A stretch of 64,000 bases of DNA from an uncultured Pontibacter sp. (GCA_947499125.1 CANMMP010000003.1:248001-312000), one strand, 5' to 3'; shown: positions 50,863-61,716, counted from the stretch's first letter. Notes: a model not told the origin generated them from the sequence alone. Numbers and translations are program-made.

Positions 50863-53800
50863 ATGACCAAAACACATCCGATCTATACTTTGCTGCAGGA
50901 ACGCGTACTCGTGCTCGATGGCGCTATGGGCACCATGATCCAGCGTTACGAGCTAACAGAAGCTGATTTTCGTGGCGAGCGCTTTAAGGCTCATTCCTCC
51001 GACCTGAAAGGTAATAACGACTTACTTTCCATTACAAGGCCGGATATTATCAAAGCGATCCATACCGAGTACCTGGAGGCTGGCGCCGATATCATTGAGA
51101 CCAACACCTTTAGTGGTACAAGTATAGCCATGGCTGATTATAAATTGGAGCACCTGGTGTATGAGCTAAACTATGAGTCAGCAAAAATAGCGCGAGAAGC
51201 AGCAGATGAAATAGAAGCTAAAGATCCTTCGCATAAACGCTTCGTGGCTGGTGCTATTGGCCCGACCAATCGTACCGCATCGCTTTCTCCGGATGTGAAT
51301 AACCCCGGCTATAGAGCTATAACATTTGACCAACTGGTGGAAGCTTATTATGAGCAGGTGCGTGGTTTAGTGGATGGTGGCTCAGACTTGCTACTGGTAG
51401 AAACTGTATTTGATACGCTGAACTGTAAGGCAGCACTTTTTGCGATACAGCAATTTATAAATGATGGTGGCAAAGAGCTACCGATCATGATCTCCGGAAC
51501 TATAACCGATGCCAGCGGGCGTACCTTGTCCGGACAGACGGTTGAAGCTTTTTATAATTCCATCTCGCATGCACCTTTACTGAGTGTTGGCTTTAACTGT
51601 GCTTTGGGTGCTCGTCAGCTAAAAACGCACATTCAGGAGTTATCCCGCATATCAGACTGTTACATTAGTGCTTACCCGAATGCCGGTTTGCCAAACGCTT
51701 TTGGCGGCTACGATGAGACCGCCCAGCAAATGGGAGCTATAGTTGAAGAATACCTGAAAGAAGGTCTGGTAAATATATTGGGTGGTTGTTGTGGCACTAC
51801 GCCAGTTCATACCAAAGTGATTGCAGACTTAGTGCGCAAGTATAAACCACACGTTCCCACCCCAGTTGCTCCACTCCCACGTTACAACGGCCTCGAGCCC
51901 CTTACTATAACTCCTGAAAGCCTTTTTGTAAATGTCGGCGAGCGTACTAATGTTACCGGCTCCAAAATGTTCTCAAGACTTATAGTTGGCGAAAAATTTG
52001 AAGAAGCTTTGGCGGTTGCTCGTCAGCAGGTAGAAGGTGGTGCGCAGATCATCGACGTAAATATGGATGAAGGTATGCTCGACTCAGAGCAGGCCATGAC
52101 CAACTTCCTGAACCTGATCGCTTCTGAGCCGGATATTTCCAAGCTGCCTATCATGATCGACTCTTCGAAATGGAGCGTGATCGAAGCTGGTTTAAAATGC
52201 GTGCAGGGTAAATCTATAGTTAACTCCATCAGCTTAAAAGAAGGCGAAGAAGCCTTTAGAAAATTAGCCCGAAAAGTGCGCCAGTACGGTGCCGCCGTGG
52301 TAGTGATGGCATTTGATGAGCAGGGCCAGGCAGATACGCTGGAGCGTAGAAAAGAAATTTGTGAACGCTCTTACCGCATTCTGGTAGATGAAGTTGGCTT
52401 CCCGCCACAGGATATTATTTTTGACCCGAACATACTCGCTATTGCCACAGGTATAGAGGAGCATAACAACTATGCTGTTGATTACATTGAAGTTGTAAAA
52501 TGGATAAAAGAGAACCTGCCGCATGCCCTTATAAGTGGTGGTGTAAGTAACCTGTCGTTCTCGTTCAGGGGCAATGATATCGTGCGTGAAGCCATGCACA
52601 CGGTGTTCTTATACTATGCTGTGCAGGCTGGTATGGACATGGGTATCGTGAATGCAGGTATGCTGGGTGTGTACAGCGAAATACCAACCGAGCTGCGCGA
52701 CCTGATCGAAGACGTGATATTTAACCGCAGGCCGGATGCGACAGAGCGTTTGGTAAACTATGCGGAAACTATAAAAGGTAAAGGCAAGACAGCCACAGCA
52801 GCCGACACTGCCTGGCGCGACGCACCAGTAAAAGAGCGTCTGGAACATGCCTTAGTACGCGGTATAGTTGATTTTATTGAAGAAGATACCGAAGAGGCTC
52901 GCCGGCAGGCAACCAAAACACTGGATGTGATCGAAGGTCCGCTGATGGCTGGTATGTCGGTAGTAGGGGATCTGTTTGGAGCCGGAAAGATGTTTTTGCC
53001 GCAGGTGGTAAAAAGTGCGCGTGTGATGAAGAAGTCGGTAGCGTACCTGCTGCCTTTTATGGAAGCAGAAAAACTGGCTGGCGATACTTCTAAATCTACG
53101 GCAGGAACTATACTGATGGCAACTGTGAAAGGCGACGTACACGATATCGGTAAAAATATTGTGGGCGTAGTGCTGGCTTGTAACAACTACGAAGTAATAG
53201 ATCTGGGCGTGATGGTACAGCTGGATAAGATCCTGTCAGAAGCCGAAGCGCATAAAGTGGATATCATTGGTCTGAGCGGACTTATTACGCCGTCGCTGGA
53301 TGAAATGGTGTACGTGGCACAGGAAATGGAACGCCGGGGCATGAAGATCCCGTTGCTGATTGGGGGAGCTACAACTTCAAGAGTACACACAGCCGTAAAA
53401 GTTGCACCACAGTATAGCGGACCGGTAGTGCATGTGCACGATGCATCAAGAAGCGTAACAGTTGTAAGCAGTTTGCTCAGCAGTGAGCGAGATATCTATA
53501 TTGCCAACATAAAAGCGGAGTATGAAAAGCTGCGCGAAGACCACCTGAGCCGCACTAAAGACCGTGCGTTTGCAACTATAGAAGATGCCCGCGCCAACAA
53601 GTATAAAGTAGACTGGAACAACACAAAGCCAACCAAGCCAAGCTTTATCGGCAACAAAACATACACCAATTATCCGCTTTCAGAGATTGTGCCGTACATC
53701 GACTGGACACCGTTCTTCCATGCCTGGGAGCTTAAACGCCAGTACCCGAAAATCCTGAACGACCCGGAGTTAGGTACAGAAGCAACCAAGTTATTCAACG

Positions 53801-54576
53801 ATGCCCAGAAAATGCTGCAGGAGATCGTGGATAACCAGTTACTGGAAGCGCGTGCTGTAGTTGGTTTCTACCCTGCCAATGTGGAGGCTGATGATACCAT
53901 TGAAGTATATGCCGATGATTCACGTGAAAACTTACTAACGGAATTCCATACCTTAAGGCAACAGGGCAAGAAAGGCGGCAACGTACCAAACATGGCTTTC
54001 TCTGATTTTGTGGCTCCTAAAGAAACTGGCATGCAAGATTACATTGGCGGCTTTGTAGTGTCGGCTGGGTTTGGCATCGAGAAACTGCTGGAGAAGCATT
54101 TGGCTGACCACGACGACTATAAATCTATTATGGTGAAAGCATTGGCCGACAGGTTAGCTGAAGCCTTTGCAGAACTCATGCATGCCAAGGTTAGAAAAGA
54201 ACTATGGGGTTACGAACCAGAAGAGAACCTGAGCAACGAAGACCTGATCAAGGAAAACTATAAAGGCATACGCCCAGCACCAGGTTACCCGGGCTGCCCG
54301 GACCATACCGAAAAGATAACGCTGTTTAACCTGCTGGATGCCGAAAGAACCTCAGGAGTTATACTTACCGAGAACCTGGCCATGTACCCGACTGCAGCAG
54401 TGAGCGGTTTATACTTCTCGCATCCGGAAGCTAAATACTTTGGTTTGGGTAAAATAGGCGAAGACCAGGTAGCCGACATCGCGCAGCGAAAAGGTATGCC
54501 AAAAGAAGAACTGGAACGCTGGTTGTCGCCGAACCTGAACTATGAGCCAAAGCCGGTAGCACAGCAGGCGGTATAG
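50863..54576 (+). CDS. metH: cobalamin-dependent methionine synthase
   Basis: Transfers a methyl group from 5-methyl-THF via cobalamin to homocysteine. Full-length, 1237 residues, all four modules present: homocysteine domain (GAMGTMIQ near residue 19; zinc Cys in [11 protein letters not shown] and GGCCGTTP), pterin-binding domain (residues about 350-610: [15 protein letters not shown]), cobalamin domain ([30 protein letters not shown], with the D-x-H-x-x-G motif near residue 757), and SAM-activation domain ([15 protein letters not shown] near residue 1140). Preceded by a SAM riboswitch; metF follows by 41 bases, forming a metH-metF operon. Confidence 0.97.
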   Translation: MTKTHPIYTLLQERVLVLDGAMGTMIQRYELTEADFRGERFKAHSSDLKGNNDLLSITRPDIIKAIHTEYLEAGADIIETNTFSGTSIAMADYKLEHLVYELNYESAKIAREAADEIEAKDPSHKRFVAGAIGPTNRTASLSPDVNNPGYRAITFDQLVEAYYEQVRGLVDGGSDLLLVETVFDTLNCKAALFAIQQFINDGGKELPIMISGTITDASGRTLSGQTVEAFYNSISHAPLLSVGFNCALGARQLKTHIQELSRISDCYISAYPNAGLPNAFGGYDETAQQMGAIVEEYLKEGLVNILGGCCGTTPVHTKVIADLVRKYKPHVPTPVAPLPRYNGLEPLTITPESLFVNVGERTNVTGSKMFSRLIVGEKFEEALAVARQQVEGGAQIIDVNMDEGMLDSEQAMTNFLNLIASEPDISKLPIMIDSSKWSVIEAGLKCVQGKSIVNSISLKEGEEAFRKLARKVRQYGAAVVVMAFDEQGQADTLERRKEICERSYRILVDEVGFPPQDIIFDPNILAIATGIEEHNNYAVDYIEVVKWIKENLPHALISGGVSNLSFSFRGNDIVREAMHTVFLYYAVQAGMDMGIVNAGMLGVYSEIPTELRDLIEDVIFNRRPDATERLVNYAETIKGKGKTATAADTAWRDAPVKERLEHALVRGIVDFIEEDTEEARRQATKTLDVIEGPLMAGMSVVGDLFGAGKMFLPQVVKSARVMKKSVAYLLPFMEAEKLAGDTSKSTAGTILMATVKGDVHDIGKNIVGVVLACNNYEVIDLGVMVQLDKILSEAEAHKVDIIGLSGLITPSLDEMVYVAQEMERRGMKIPLLIGGATTSRVHTAVKVAPQYSGPVVHVHDASRSVTVVSSLLSSERDIYIANIKAEYEKLREDHLSRTKDRAFATIEDARANKYKVDWNNTKPTKPSFIGNKTYTNYPLSEIVPYIDWTPFFHAWELKRQYPKILNDPELGTEATKLFNDAQKMLQEIVDNQLLEARAVVGFYPANVEADDTIEVYADDSRENLLTEFHTLRQQGKKGGNVPNMAFSDFVAPKETGMQDYIGGFVVSAGFGIEKLLEKHLADHDDYKSIMVKALADRLAEAFAELMHAKVRKELWGYEPEENLSNEDLIKENYKGIRPAPGYPGCPDHTEKITLFNLLDAERTSGVILTENLAMYPTAAVSGLYFSHPEAKYFGLGKIGEDQVADIAQRKGMPKEELERWLSPNLNYEPKPVAQQAV

Positions 54577-54617
54577 TTAATACTTGAGATAAATATCTAA
54601 ATAAGAAACACCCTTAC

Positions 54618-55574
54618 ATGAAAGTAACGGACCACTTCAAAAATGCTAACGGGAAAACCCTGTTCACTTTTGAGATATTGCCTCCGCTGAAAGGCGAAAA
54701 TATGCGCACCCTGTTTAATCACATCGACCCCTTGATGGAGTTTAACCCGCCGTTTATAGATGTGACCTACCACCGTGAGGAGTATGTGTATAAGAAGCGT
54801 GAAAATGGGCTTTTAGAAAAGATAACAACCCGTAAACGCCCGGGAACAGTTGGTATTTGTGCAGCCATTCAGAATAACTATAAAGTAGATACGGTACCAC
54901 ACCTTATCTGCGGAGGCTTTAACAGGGAAGAGACCGAGAATGCACTTATCGACCTTCACTTTTTAGGGATTGATAACGTGTTGGTATTACGTGGTGATTG
55001 CGTGAAGAGCGAACAGCGTTTTGTGCCGGAGCCGGGTGGTCATAATTATGCTACAGAGCTTATCGGACAGGTGGTGGATATGAACAAGGGTTGCTATTTA
55101 GATGATGAGCAGACGTATCATAACCCTACAGATTTCTGCATAGGTGTGGCTGGCTACCCTGAGAAGCACTTTGAAGCACCTAATCAAAAATCAGACCTTC
55201 GCTGGCTGAAGAAAAAGATAGAGTTGGGTGCGGAGTACATTGTAACACAGATGTTCTTCGATAACCAGAAGTATTTTGATTTTGTGAACCGTTGTCGCGA
55301 GGAAGGTATAACTGTACCGATCATCCCGGGATTAAAGCCAATGACCACTAAGACCCAACTAACTTTACTGCCAAGCCTGTTCCACATCGAAGTACCCTGC
55401 GATCTGGCTGATGCCATTGAAGAGTGCCCGGATAACAAGGCTGCTGCACAGGTGGGTGTAGAGTGGGCCATACAACAATCAAAAGAACTAATGGAATTTG
55501 GTGTGCCGTGCCTGCATTATTATTCAATGGGTAAATCAGAATCGGTTCGTAAAGTAGCTGAGGTACTGTTTTAA
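54618..55574 (+). CDS. metF: methylenetetrahydrofolate reductase
   Basis: Reduces 5,10-methylene-THF to 5-methyl-THF, the methyl donor for MetH. 318 residues with the FAD barrel: FTFEILPPLKGENMRTLF, VTYHREEYVYKKRENGLLEKI, HLICGGFNREETENALIDLHFLGIDNVLVLRGDC, and the ITQMFFDNQKYFDFVNRCREEGITVPIIPGLKPM block. Joined to metH in an operon (41-base gap) and so under the same SAM riboswitch. Its substrate arises from GlyA, encoded at 7.5 kb. Confidence 0.97.
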   Translation: MKVTDHFKNANGKTLFTFEILPPLKGENMRTLFNHIDPLMEFNPPFIDVTYHREEYVYKKRENGLLEKITTRKRPGTVGICAAIQNNYKVDTVPHLICGGFNREETENALIDLHFLGIDNVLVLRGDCVKSEQRFVPEPGGHNYATELIGQVVDMNKGCYLDDEQTYHNPTDFCIGVAGYPEKHFEAPNQKSDLRWLKKKIELGAEYIVTQMFFDNQKYFDFVNRCREEGITVPIIPGLKPMTTKTQLTLLPSLFHIEVPCDLADAIEECPDNKAAAQVGVEWAIQQSKELMEFGVPCLHYYSMGKSESVRKVAEVLF

Positions 55575-56162
55575 GAAGTATAGTTTCTCTTTTGTCATTC
55601 CGAGCGTTAGCCAAGGGATCTTATGTGTCTGATGTTCTATAGTTCAAGCAGCTATCAATTTTAACCAAGCCGTTTCTTTCATAGTCACTTTCTATCCTGG
55701 GAGCTTTACACGCCTATAGTTTTATAGTTGCCTTGGCTCGCTCACGGCCGCGAGGCCTCGTCTTCAGGCATCGCGCTGCTTTCGCTTCCTTTGCTCCTAA
55801 CGTCGTAATGCCTTCGGCACCGGAACCTCTCGAGGCGCTCAACCCGAAGACTGAGATCTTTCGATAGCTAGTATATAGTTTGATTGAGAAGCTATAGTTG
55901 TATCGCTTTCCCACGGTTATACTTCTGTAGGGACAGGTCGCGACCTGTCCGCTCATGGTCTGTAACTATAGAACTATAGCTGAAACTATAGCTATGACAG
56001 AAACTGTCCCCTTGAGGGGACTATAGGGGTGTATAGACAGCAACTATAAAACTATAGCTTATAGATTGCCAGCAGCAGAAAATTCCCCGCCTTGGATAAG
56101 GAGGGGCTAGGGGTGGTTCGATTTCGCGGATTATAAGTTCAAAGCGCCCCCTGTCAAGAAAG
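55575..56162. other. intergenic repeat mosaic downstream of metF
   Basis: 588 bases without a convincing gene. Parts recognised: a TGTCATTCCGAGCGTTAGCC-type repeat (55592-55625), a GC-rich block (55730-55865), a perfect 20-base palindrome (55931-55950), CCCCTTGAGGGGA (56010-56022) and CCCCGCCTTGGATAAGGAGGGG (56086-56107). Frequent CTATAGTT words lie between. An 80-residue reverse ORF (55714-55956) is a product of the repeat. Confidence 0.6.
55931..55950. repeat. perfect 20-bp palindrome
   Basis: ggacaggtcgcgacctgtcc reads the same on both strands; part of the repeat mosaic. It could form a hairpin or bind a dimeric protein. Confidence 0.8.
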
Positions 56163-57104
56163 TCAACTTACACTTCCCTCTGGCTTATAGATCTCCGCTA
56201 TCATACAGCGTACACTACCGCCGCCACATTGCTCGATCAGATGTATCGGGAAGTATAACAAGTGTTCATTATGCTTGTTAAGCTTTACTAATTGATCTTC
56301 TGAAAGAGAATTATAAGCAGCTTCCGACATAACCAGGATCTTCTCCCTTTTTGAATTATGCAGTTGCAACATGTTTCCGGCAAAACGATGATGAGTTTGA
56401 TCGGCAGTGAGTTCGATGATCTCTTTCCCAGTGCTTTCAAATTGCCGACGTAATACTTCTCTGTCTTTAGCATCAACCACATCAAGGCTAACTACTACAA
56501 AGGTATCGGCAAGGCACATCATGACATTGGTGTGGTAAATTAGCTCACCTGTTGGCCCGTAAGCCCGGAAAGTAACAGGTTTATAGGCTAGCTTGTTACA
56601 AAACTCCTGAAGCGGCTCCAGTTCTGTGCGGGGCGATAAAGCAGCATAGGCGGTTTTGTTCACACGATCCAGAATCATGCTTCCGGTACCTTCCAGAAAT
56701 TTTGGCTCCGACAGCTCCTCGAAATGTTCCAGCTTTAGATGATCCCTGTAACCATACTTCTGCATCAGGAAATCAATAATATCTTGTCGGCGTTCCTGGC
56801 GGCGGTTGGCTGGTGCCATGGGGTATGTTACCAGTTGGCCACTTTGGTGCGTTGAGAACCAGTTATTCGGGAAAATAGAATCCGGGGTGCGGGAGTTTTC
56901 TACATCACGGATTACATTTACATCTACCCCAATCTGCTGTAGTTGCTGCACCATCTGCCGGAATTCCTGTAATGCTTTTTCCTGAACTTCTGCTGGGGTT
57001 AATCCTTCGGCCTGCTTTTGAAATTTGTTTGTTTCTGCCGCATCCTGGTTATAGCAGAAGTTGGTTGGCTCGATCATCAGGATCGTGTCGGTGGTTTGTT
57101 GCAT
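56163..57104 (-). CDS. ctlX: citrulline utilization hydrolase CtlX (amidinotransferase superfamily)
   Basis: A 313-residue guanidino-group-modifying enzyme. N-terminal MIEPTNFCYNQDAAETNKFQ, central PDSIFPNNWFSTH with the conserved N-N-W, YHTNVMMCLADTFVVV with the catalytic His and C-terminal GGGSVRCMIAEI with the nucleophilic Cys. These match the Bacteroidota CtlX family within the arginine deiminase superfamily. It follows the cyclase gene by 6 bases (same strand), so the two form an operon. Confidence 0.88.
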   Translation of the reverse strand: MQQTTDTILMIEPTNFCYNQDAAETNKFQKQAEGLTPAEVQEKALQEFRQMVQQLQQIGVDVNVIRDVENSRTPDSIFPNNWFSTHQSGQLVTYPMAPANRRQERRQDIIDFLMQKYGYRDHLKLEHFEELSEPKFLEGTGSMILDRVNKTAYAALSPRTELEPLQEFCNKLAYKPVTFRAYGPTGELIYHTNVMMCLADTFVVVSLDVVDAKDREVLRRQFESTGKEIIELTADQTHHRFAGNMLQLHNSKREKILVMSEAAYNSLSEDQLVKLNKHNEHLLYFPIHLIEQCGGGSVRCMIAEIYKPEGSVS

Positions 57105-57110
57105 GGGGAA

Positions 57111-57881
57111 CTATAGCTTTGGGAAAACTGGGGACAAACTATAAAGTACAGGTTTGCTTGGGCTGGCATCGAGTTGCAGACTGGCAATCTGTAAGTTCAG
57201 TAAGTATAAGCCATCTGTAACATGATCCGGCACATAAATAAGCTCGGTTATAGTTGCGCCGCAACGGGTATTTTTAGGGTACTGCCAGAACGCGTGGTGA
57301 CATAAAAGTTTACCTTCGTCAAGTTCACGATCTACAGACGGAAGATCTAAAAGCAGATGCTGCACGCCTTTCTCTGCTAAGTACTGGCCTATAGTTGGCT
57401 CTAAGTAAGGTGGGTTAGTGCCGGAGTAGTGGCGGGAAAGCTTGTCGTCGGTGTTGGGCAAAGTGCGAAGTATAACGGCCTCGCATTTTATACCTTCCAG
57501 CTGTTTCTTTACATCATCAAGCATTACTACTTCGTCGCCGTTTTCCTGTTTTTGCGGAGCTATAGTTATGAGCTGGGCTACAAATAAAAAGCGTTTTAAA
57601 CAGTTGTGTATAGTGGCGTGCTCGTCGGCTGAAATGTGGCCATAACATTCGGTGTGGGTGCCGTTGCCATGGGGCGTAATATGCAAGCGTTTATAGTTGG
57701 TACTACCACCATCTGCTACCGATCCCACAAAATCACCAACCCTGATCACATCAAACTGAACCGGCTCGGCCCAGAAACACTCCGGCTGTAGTTGCCTGTC
57801 GTGTAGCGGCATCGAAATATCCAGTGGTTGTAACGGGTTGAAACTATAAAGTTGGTCGTGGTAGGTAATGGTGGCTTCCAT
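57111..57881 (-). CDS. cyclase family protein (kynurenine formamidase-like)
   Basis: A 256-residue metal-dependent hydrolase with the cyclase-family zinc motif: THIT/PHGNGTHTECYGHI (H-x-G-T-H-x-D/E family), near residue 72. The rest contains FLFVAQLITIAPQKQENGDEVV and LLLDLPSVDRELDEGKLLCHHAFWQ. Members hydrolyse formylkynurenine or related amides. First gene of a pair with CtlX; whether they act in one amino-acid degradation route is inference. Confidence 0.85.
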   Translation of the reverse strand: MEATITYHDQLYSFNPLQPLDISMPLHDRQLQPECFWAEPVQFDVIRVGDFVGSVADGGSTNYKRLHITPHGNGTHTECYGHISADEHATIHNCLKRFLFVAQLITIAPQKQENGDEVVMLDDVKKQLEGIKCEAVILRTLPNTDDKLSRHYSGTNPPYLEPTIGQYLAEKGVQHLLLDLPSVDRELDEGKLLCHHAFWQYPKNTRCGATITELIYVPDHVTDGLYLLNLQIASLQLDASPSKPVLYSLSPVFPKL

Positions 57882-57956
57882 AGTTAGCAGGCTTTTAACA
57901 AGTATAAGCGAAATTAAGCAAACCTATACGTTGTAACTATAAAAGATTGGATTAAG

Positions 57957-58376
57957 CTATGCTTCGAGTAGCCAGCGAACGGCCTCGGCCTCTGATGCGA
58001 AATCCTGGATGGTATAAGATATGTCGCCGGAGGCATCTGCTCTTGCCACAACCGATGCCAGTGCCAGTTTCTTGAACAGGTTATCGGGCATTACGCGGGC
58101 CATTTTTTTAAGAGACGTGCGGGAAAATAAACTGTAGTAAGTATTGGAAAGCCAGTCTTTTGTGTCGGGACCTAGGATAGAGACCTGCTGCGAATTTACA
58201 AGAACTATTTCTGCATTTTTTTCGGCAATTACGTCGTAGGCCCGCATTGCTTCTTCCATAAACTCCTTGTCGCTAAGCGGCCGCATCCATTCCGTTCTGA
58301 TGTAGGCCAGGTTTTCATCAACTTCTATTTTGAAGTTATCTGAACTATAAATTGTTGTAAGTTGAAGCGACAGCAT
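57957..58376 (-). CDS. STAS/SpoIIAA-like domain protein, paralogue 3
   Basis: A 139-residue protein of the same family as the genes at 42946 and 43415: LTTIYSSDNFKIEVDENLAYIRTEWMRPLSDKEFMEEAMRAYDVIAEKNAEIVLVNSQQVSILGPDTKDWLSNTYY and the C-terminal SEAEAVRWLLE tail. Sequence similarity to the other copies is weaker. Located alone between the cyclase and hemW genes. Function unknown. Confidence 0.6.
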   Translation of the reverse strand: MLSLQLTTIYSSDNFKIEVDENLAYIRTEWMRPLSDKEFMEEAMRAYDVIAEKNAEIVLVNSQQVSILGPDTKDWLSNTYYSLFSRTSLKKMARVMPDNLFKKLALASVVARADASGDISYTIQDFASEAEAVRWLLEA

Positions 58377-58464
58377 TTACAGGCATGATCAGGTAAGGGT
58401 GCTTAGGTTAAAGGACATACGTTAACTATAAAATTAGGTGCCATCTATATTGAGGTTTAAGCAT

Positions 58465-59592
58465 TTACTCTACAAACAGATCGAGTGTGATCTGGTCGGC
58501 CAGCAGTTTGCCTTTGTCTGTCAGGTAAAGTACGTCGTTTTTTATAGTTGCGAGTTCTTTTTGCTGAAGCTCCTGCAGGTATGGCTGGTGCGATGCCTGC
58601 ACATCATAACTATAGTTGTCGCGCATTTTTGTTAAGTCGCAGCCCCAGATGGTTCGCAGCGTGGTAAGCAGGTAATCGTTGGCCTGGTCAGCTAAGGTGA
58701 GTTCTTCTATTTCGGTAGGGATGATGTTCTGGCTGATGGCCTCTGTGTATTTGCGGTTGTTGGCTACATTATACTGTCTGCTGTGGCCGTTAAACGAATG
58801 CGCACTTGGCCCTACGCCCAGGTAATGCACGCCACGCCAGTAATTGCTGTTATGTTTCGATTCAAAGCCCGGTTTACAAAAGTTTGATATCTCGTACTGC
58901 ACAAAACCATGCTTTGCCATCTGCTCTAACAATATTTCGAACTGCTGGGCTGTAAAATCATCTTCTGATGGTATAAACTTACCTTTTTTGCTCCAGCGGC
59001 CCAACGCCGTGTCAGGTTCTATAGTTAGTGCGTAACACGACACATGCTGCACATTCAGCGAGAAAAGCGTTTCCAGGTCTTGTAGCCAGATGCTATGGTC
59101 TGGTGCCGGAATGCCGTAGATTAAGTCAACGGTTATGTTATCGAAGCCAGCGGCCTGTGCATCTTTTACACACTGCAGGCTTTCGGTGGCGTTGTGGGCG
59201 CGGTTCATCATGCGCAGGTGCGGCTCATGAAATGACTGCAAACCTATACTTAACCGGTTTATACCTGCCGCCTTCAGCTCCAGTAGCTTTTCAGGTTTCA
59301 GATCGTCCGGGTTAGCCTCCAGGGTAATTTCAGCAGCATCTGAAACTATACACAACGTTTTTATAGTTTGCAGCAAAAGCTGTAGTTCGTCCTGGGAAAG
59401 TAACGATGGGGTGCCACCACCAAAGTAAATGGTTTCTATAGTTTGATTCTGCAGGTAATCTTTGCGCAGTTCCAGCTCGTGGGCAATAGCAGTTATAGTT
59501 GCCGTTTTGTGACCCATACTTGTACTGAAATGGAAATCGCAGTAGTGGCAAGCCTGTTTGCAGAAAGGGATATGAAGGTATATTCCGGCCAA
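58465..59592 (-). CDS. hemW: radical SAM heme chaperone HemW
   Basis: A 375-residue radical SAM protein that inserts haem into target proteins. CxxxCxxC cluster motif FCKQACHYCDFHF at residues 10-22; SAM-binding GGGTPSLLSQDEL; LEANPDDL and SIGLQSFHEPHLRMMNRAHNA; C-terminal HemW-specific region with TALTIEPDTALGRW. Unlike oxygen-independent coproporphyrinogen oxidase HemN, HemW does not make haem. Single gene on the reverse strand. Confidence 0.93.
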   Translation of the reverse strand: MAGIYLHIPFCKQACHYCDFHFSTSMGHKTATITAIAHELELRKDYLQNQTIETIYFGGGTPSLLSQDELQLLLQTIKTLCIVSDAAEITLEANPDDLKPEKLLELKAAGINRLSIGLQSFHEPHLRMMNRAHNATESLQCVKDAQAAGFDNITVDLIYGIPAPDHSIWLQDLETLFSLNVQHVSCYALTIEPDTALGRWSKKGKFIPSEDDFTAQQFEILLEQMAKHGFVQYEISNFCKPGFESKHNSNYWRGVHYLGVGPSAHSFNGHSRQYNVANNRKYTEAISQNIIPTEIEELTLADQANDYLLTTLRTIWGCDLTKMRDNYSYDVQASHQPYLQELQQKELATIKNDVLYLTDKGKLLADQITLDLFVE

Positions 59593-59805
59593 GAGTTAAT
59601 TGTTAAATTGCTGGATCGTTAAATTGTTGATGAACTATAAATCTGTAATACCGAACCTGTTACCTTTGTTTTAGAAATTTTAGATTTTTCTGGTTGAGTA
59701 ATCATCTCTCTGCTCATTTGAAGGGGACAGGGGGATGACCAGCTTTGAAGATCATCTATAGATTAACAATTTAGCTGTTAAACAATTCAACAATCAATTA
59801 CACAA
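59593..59805. repeat. intergenic inverted repeat pair (TTGTTAAATTG / CAATTTAACAA family)
   Basis: TTAATTGTTAAATTG... near 59597 and its relative GTTAAATTGTTGATG at 59619, with complementary AACAATTTAGC and TTAAACAATTCAACAATCAA at 59765-59798. It brackets an otherwise gene-free spacer. Confidence 0.45.
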
Positions 59806-61560
59806 ATGTATAAAATAGCTGCCGTAGTATTGTATTTGCTTTTGTGGCTGCCGGGTGTGCAGGCCCAATCGCAACCTGCTGCCCAGCCTGATCTTATACT
59901 TCAGCTGCAATTATCGCCTGGTGAAAAAAACATACTGAGCAGCTATACCTATAAAACAACACACCCCGATTCGGCTACAGCTGCCACTGAAGTTCGAAAC
60001 CTGTTGTATAAACTGCACCAAGATGCTTACCTGCTTGCCTCAGCTGATAGTTTATACTTGCGCAACGATACGCTCCACGTGAAACTACACGTAGGTGAGC
60101 GCCTGGAGTGGGCCGAGCTGCGAAACGGTAACCTAAGCGAAGGCATCCTGATAGAATCTGGCTTCCGGGAAAAGTTTTACCGCAACGTACCATTTAAACC
60201 TGCTGAATACGCCCGCCTGCAACAGCGCATTTTAGATTACGCCGAACGCAACGGCTACCCTTTTGCCTCTGTCTGGCTCGACTCTGTAACTATAGACAAC
60301 GGGAAGATAAGCGCAGCCCTGATGGTGGAAAAAGCTTTTGTGGTAACCTACGACTCGGTGCAGGTAATGGGCGGCAGCAAAACGAAACCTAAATTCCTGA
60401 TGCGCTACCTGCAACTATACCCGGGGCAACCTTATAACCAGGAGCAGATAGAGGCCACACAACGTATGCTTACCGCTTTGCCTTATATCCGGGTAACGAG
60501 GCCTCCGCAGGTGCGTTTTGCCCGCAATAAGGCACGGGTAGTATACTATCTCGAAGACCGGCAGGCAAACCAGATCGATGGTATAGTTGGCTTTCTGCCC
60601 GACCCCGACCGGAAGGATAAACTATTGGTAACAGGAGAAGCCCGACTTAACCTGCGCAACCTGGGAGGCACCGGCAAAACTATAGGTTTGCAATGGCGAC
60701 GCGTGAATAAAGGCTCTGTCATACTTAATGGCGAGTACCTGCACCCTAACCTGTTTGGTACACCTTTCGAGTTGGGCACACGCTTTAATTTACTGAAGCA
60801 GGATTCCTCTTTTATAACCATCGAGCCCCGGCTGCAACTGGGATATTATACCTTAAAGTATGGTAAGTTTACTGTGTATGGTGAGTGGCGAAACGCCCGT
60901 ATTCTAAGTGCAGCCAGTACACAAAGCCTGCTTAACTTCGATCTGGCTGATGCCCGCACCACCACCTATGGTTTTAATTACCTCTGGAATAACCTTGATG
61001 ATTTTTACTTTCCAAGACGGGGGCGGTTAGCCGAACTGGAGTTTGCTGCCGGTACAAAGAACCTGTTACGTAACCCCGACCTCGAGAAAAGCTTTTACGA
61101 TACGCTGGATATGCGCACCACGCAGCTAAGTATAGGCTTGCGTGCCGAAAATTTTCTAAGGATCAGTAAGAACAGTGTGTTGCTTACCCGCTTACAGGGC
61201 AGGGCACTCCTCAACGACCAGGTATTTCTGAATGACATGTACCGGTTAGGCGGCCTCACTTCTATCCGGGGCTTCGATGACTATTTCTTTTATGCATCAT
61301 CTTATGGCATCGGAACTTTGGAGTATAGGTTGTTTACAGCAGCCGACTCGTATGTACTTTTATTTTACGACCAGGCTTATTACCGAAGCGATCTGGAGCG
61401 GTCGGAGGTAAGCGGCTGGCCATTGGGCTTAGGCGGCGGAATTAGTTTTAGTACCGGTGCCGGAATTTTTCAGCTGGTATATTCTGTGGGACGGTCTGAG
61501 CAACAGCCACTTTCGCTGAAGTACTCTAAAATACACTTCGGGATAACGAGCAAATTTTAA
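59806..61560 (+). CDS. Omp85-family outer-membrane protein (BamA/TamA-like)
   Basis: A 584-residue outer-membrane protein with signal peptide to GVQAQ (about residue 21), N-terminal POTRA-like periplasmic domains (KAFVVTYDSVQVMGGSKTKPKFLMRYLQLYPGQPYNQEQIEATQRML), and a C-terminal 16-strand barrel. The conserved Omp85 loop motif is SIRGFDDYFF (an RGF motif) near residue 483, and the C-terminus ends in Phe (FGITSKF) as expected for outer-membrane barrels. Possibly a surface-protein insertion or patatin-type transporter. Confidence 0.88.
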   Translation: MYKIAAVVLYLLLWLPGVQAQSQPAAQPDLILQLQLSPGEKNILSSYTYKTTHPDSATAATEVRNLLYKLHQDAYLLASADSLYLRNDTLHVKLHVGERLEWAELRNGNLSEGILIESGFREKFYRNVPFKPAEYARLQQRILDYAERNGYPFASVWLDSVTIDNGKISAALMVEKAFVVTYDSVQVMGGSKTKPKFLMRYLQLYPGQPYNQEQIEATQRMLTALPYIRVTRPPQVRFARNKARVVYYLEDRQANQIDGIVGFLPDPDRKDKLLVTGEARLNLRNLGGTGKTIGLQWRRVNKGSVILNGEYLHPNLFGTPFELGTRFNLLKQDSSFITIEPRLQLGYYTLKYGKFTVYGEWRNARILSAASTQSLLNFDLADARTTTYGFNYLWNNLDDFYFPRRGRLAELEFAAGTKNLLRNPDLEKSFYDTLDMRTTQLSIGLRAENFLRISKNSVLLTRLQGRALLNDQVFLNDMYRLGGLTSIRGFDDYFFYASSYGIGTLEYRLFTAADSYVLLFYDQAYYRSDLERSEVSGWPLGLGGGISFSTGAGIFQLVYSVGRSEQQPLSLKYSKIHFGITSKF

Positions 61561-61589
61561 CTTTTTTTGGCCTTTTTAAGTATAAGCAC

Positions 61590-61620
61590 TTGCAAAGTAT
61601 ACTTTGTTATACTACTTTTG
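61590..61620 (+). promoter_or_regulatory. promoter of the initiator tRNA gene
   Basis: -33 TTG (61590-61592), 20-base spacer, perfect -7 box TACTTTTG (61613-61620), 14 bases before the tRNA. Confidence 0.75.
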
Positions 61621-61634
61621 CAATACCATAACAG

Positions 61635-61707
<73 letters not shown>

Positions 61708-61716
61708 CCTAAAGAG

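Noticed and set aside
55714..55956. 80-residue reverse-strand ORF (MSGQVATCPYRSITVGKRYN...)
   Set aside because: It spans a GC-rich repeat block and the perfect palindrome of the intergenic mosaic; composition and position mark it as a product of repeats, not a protein gene.
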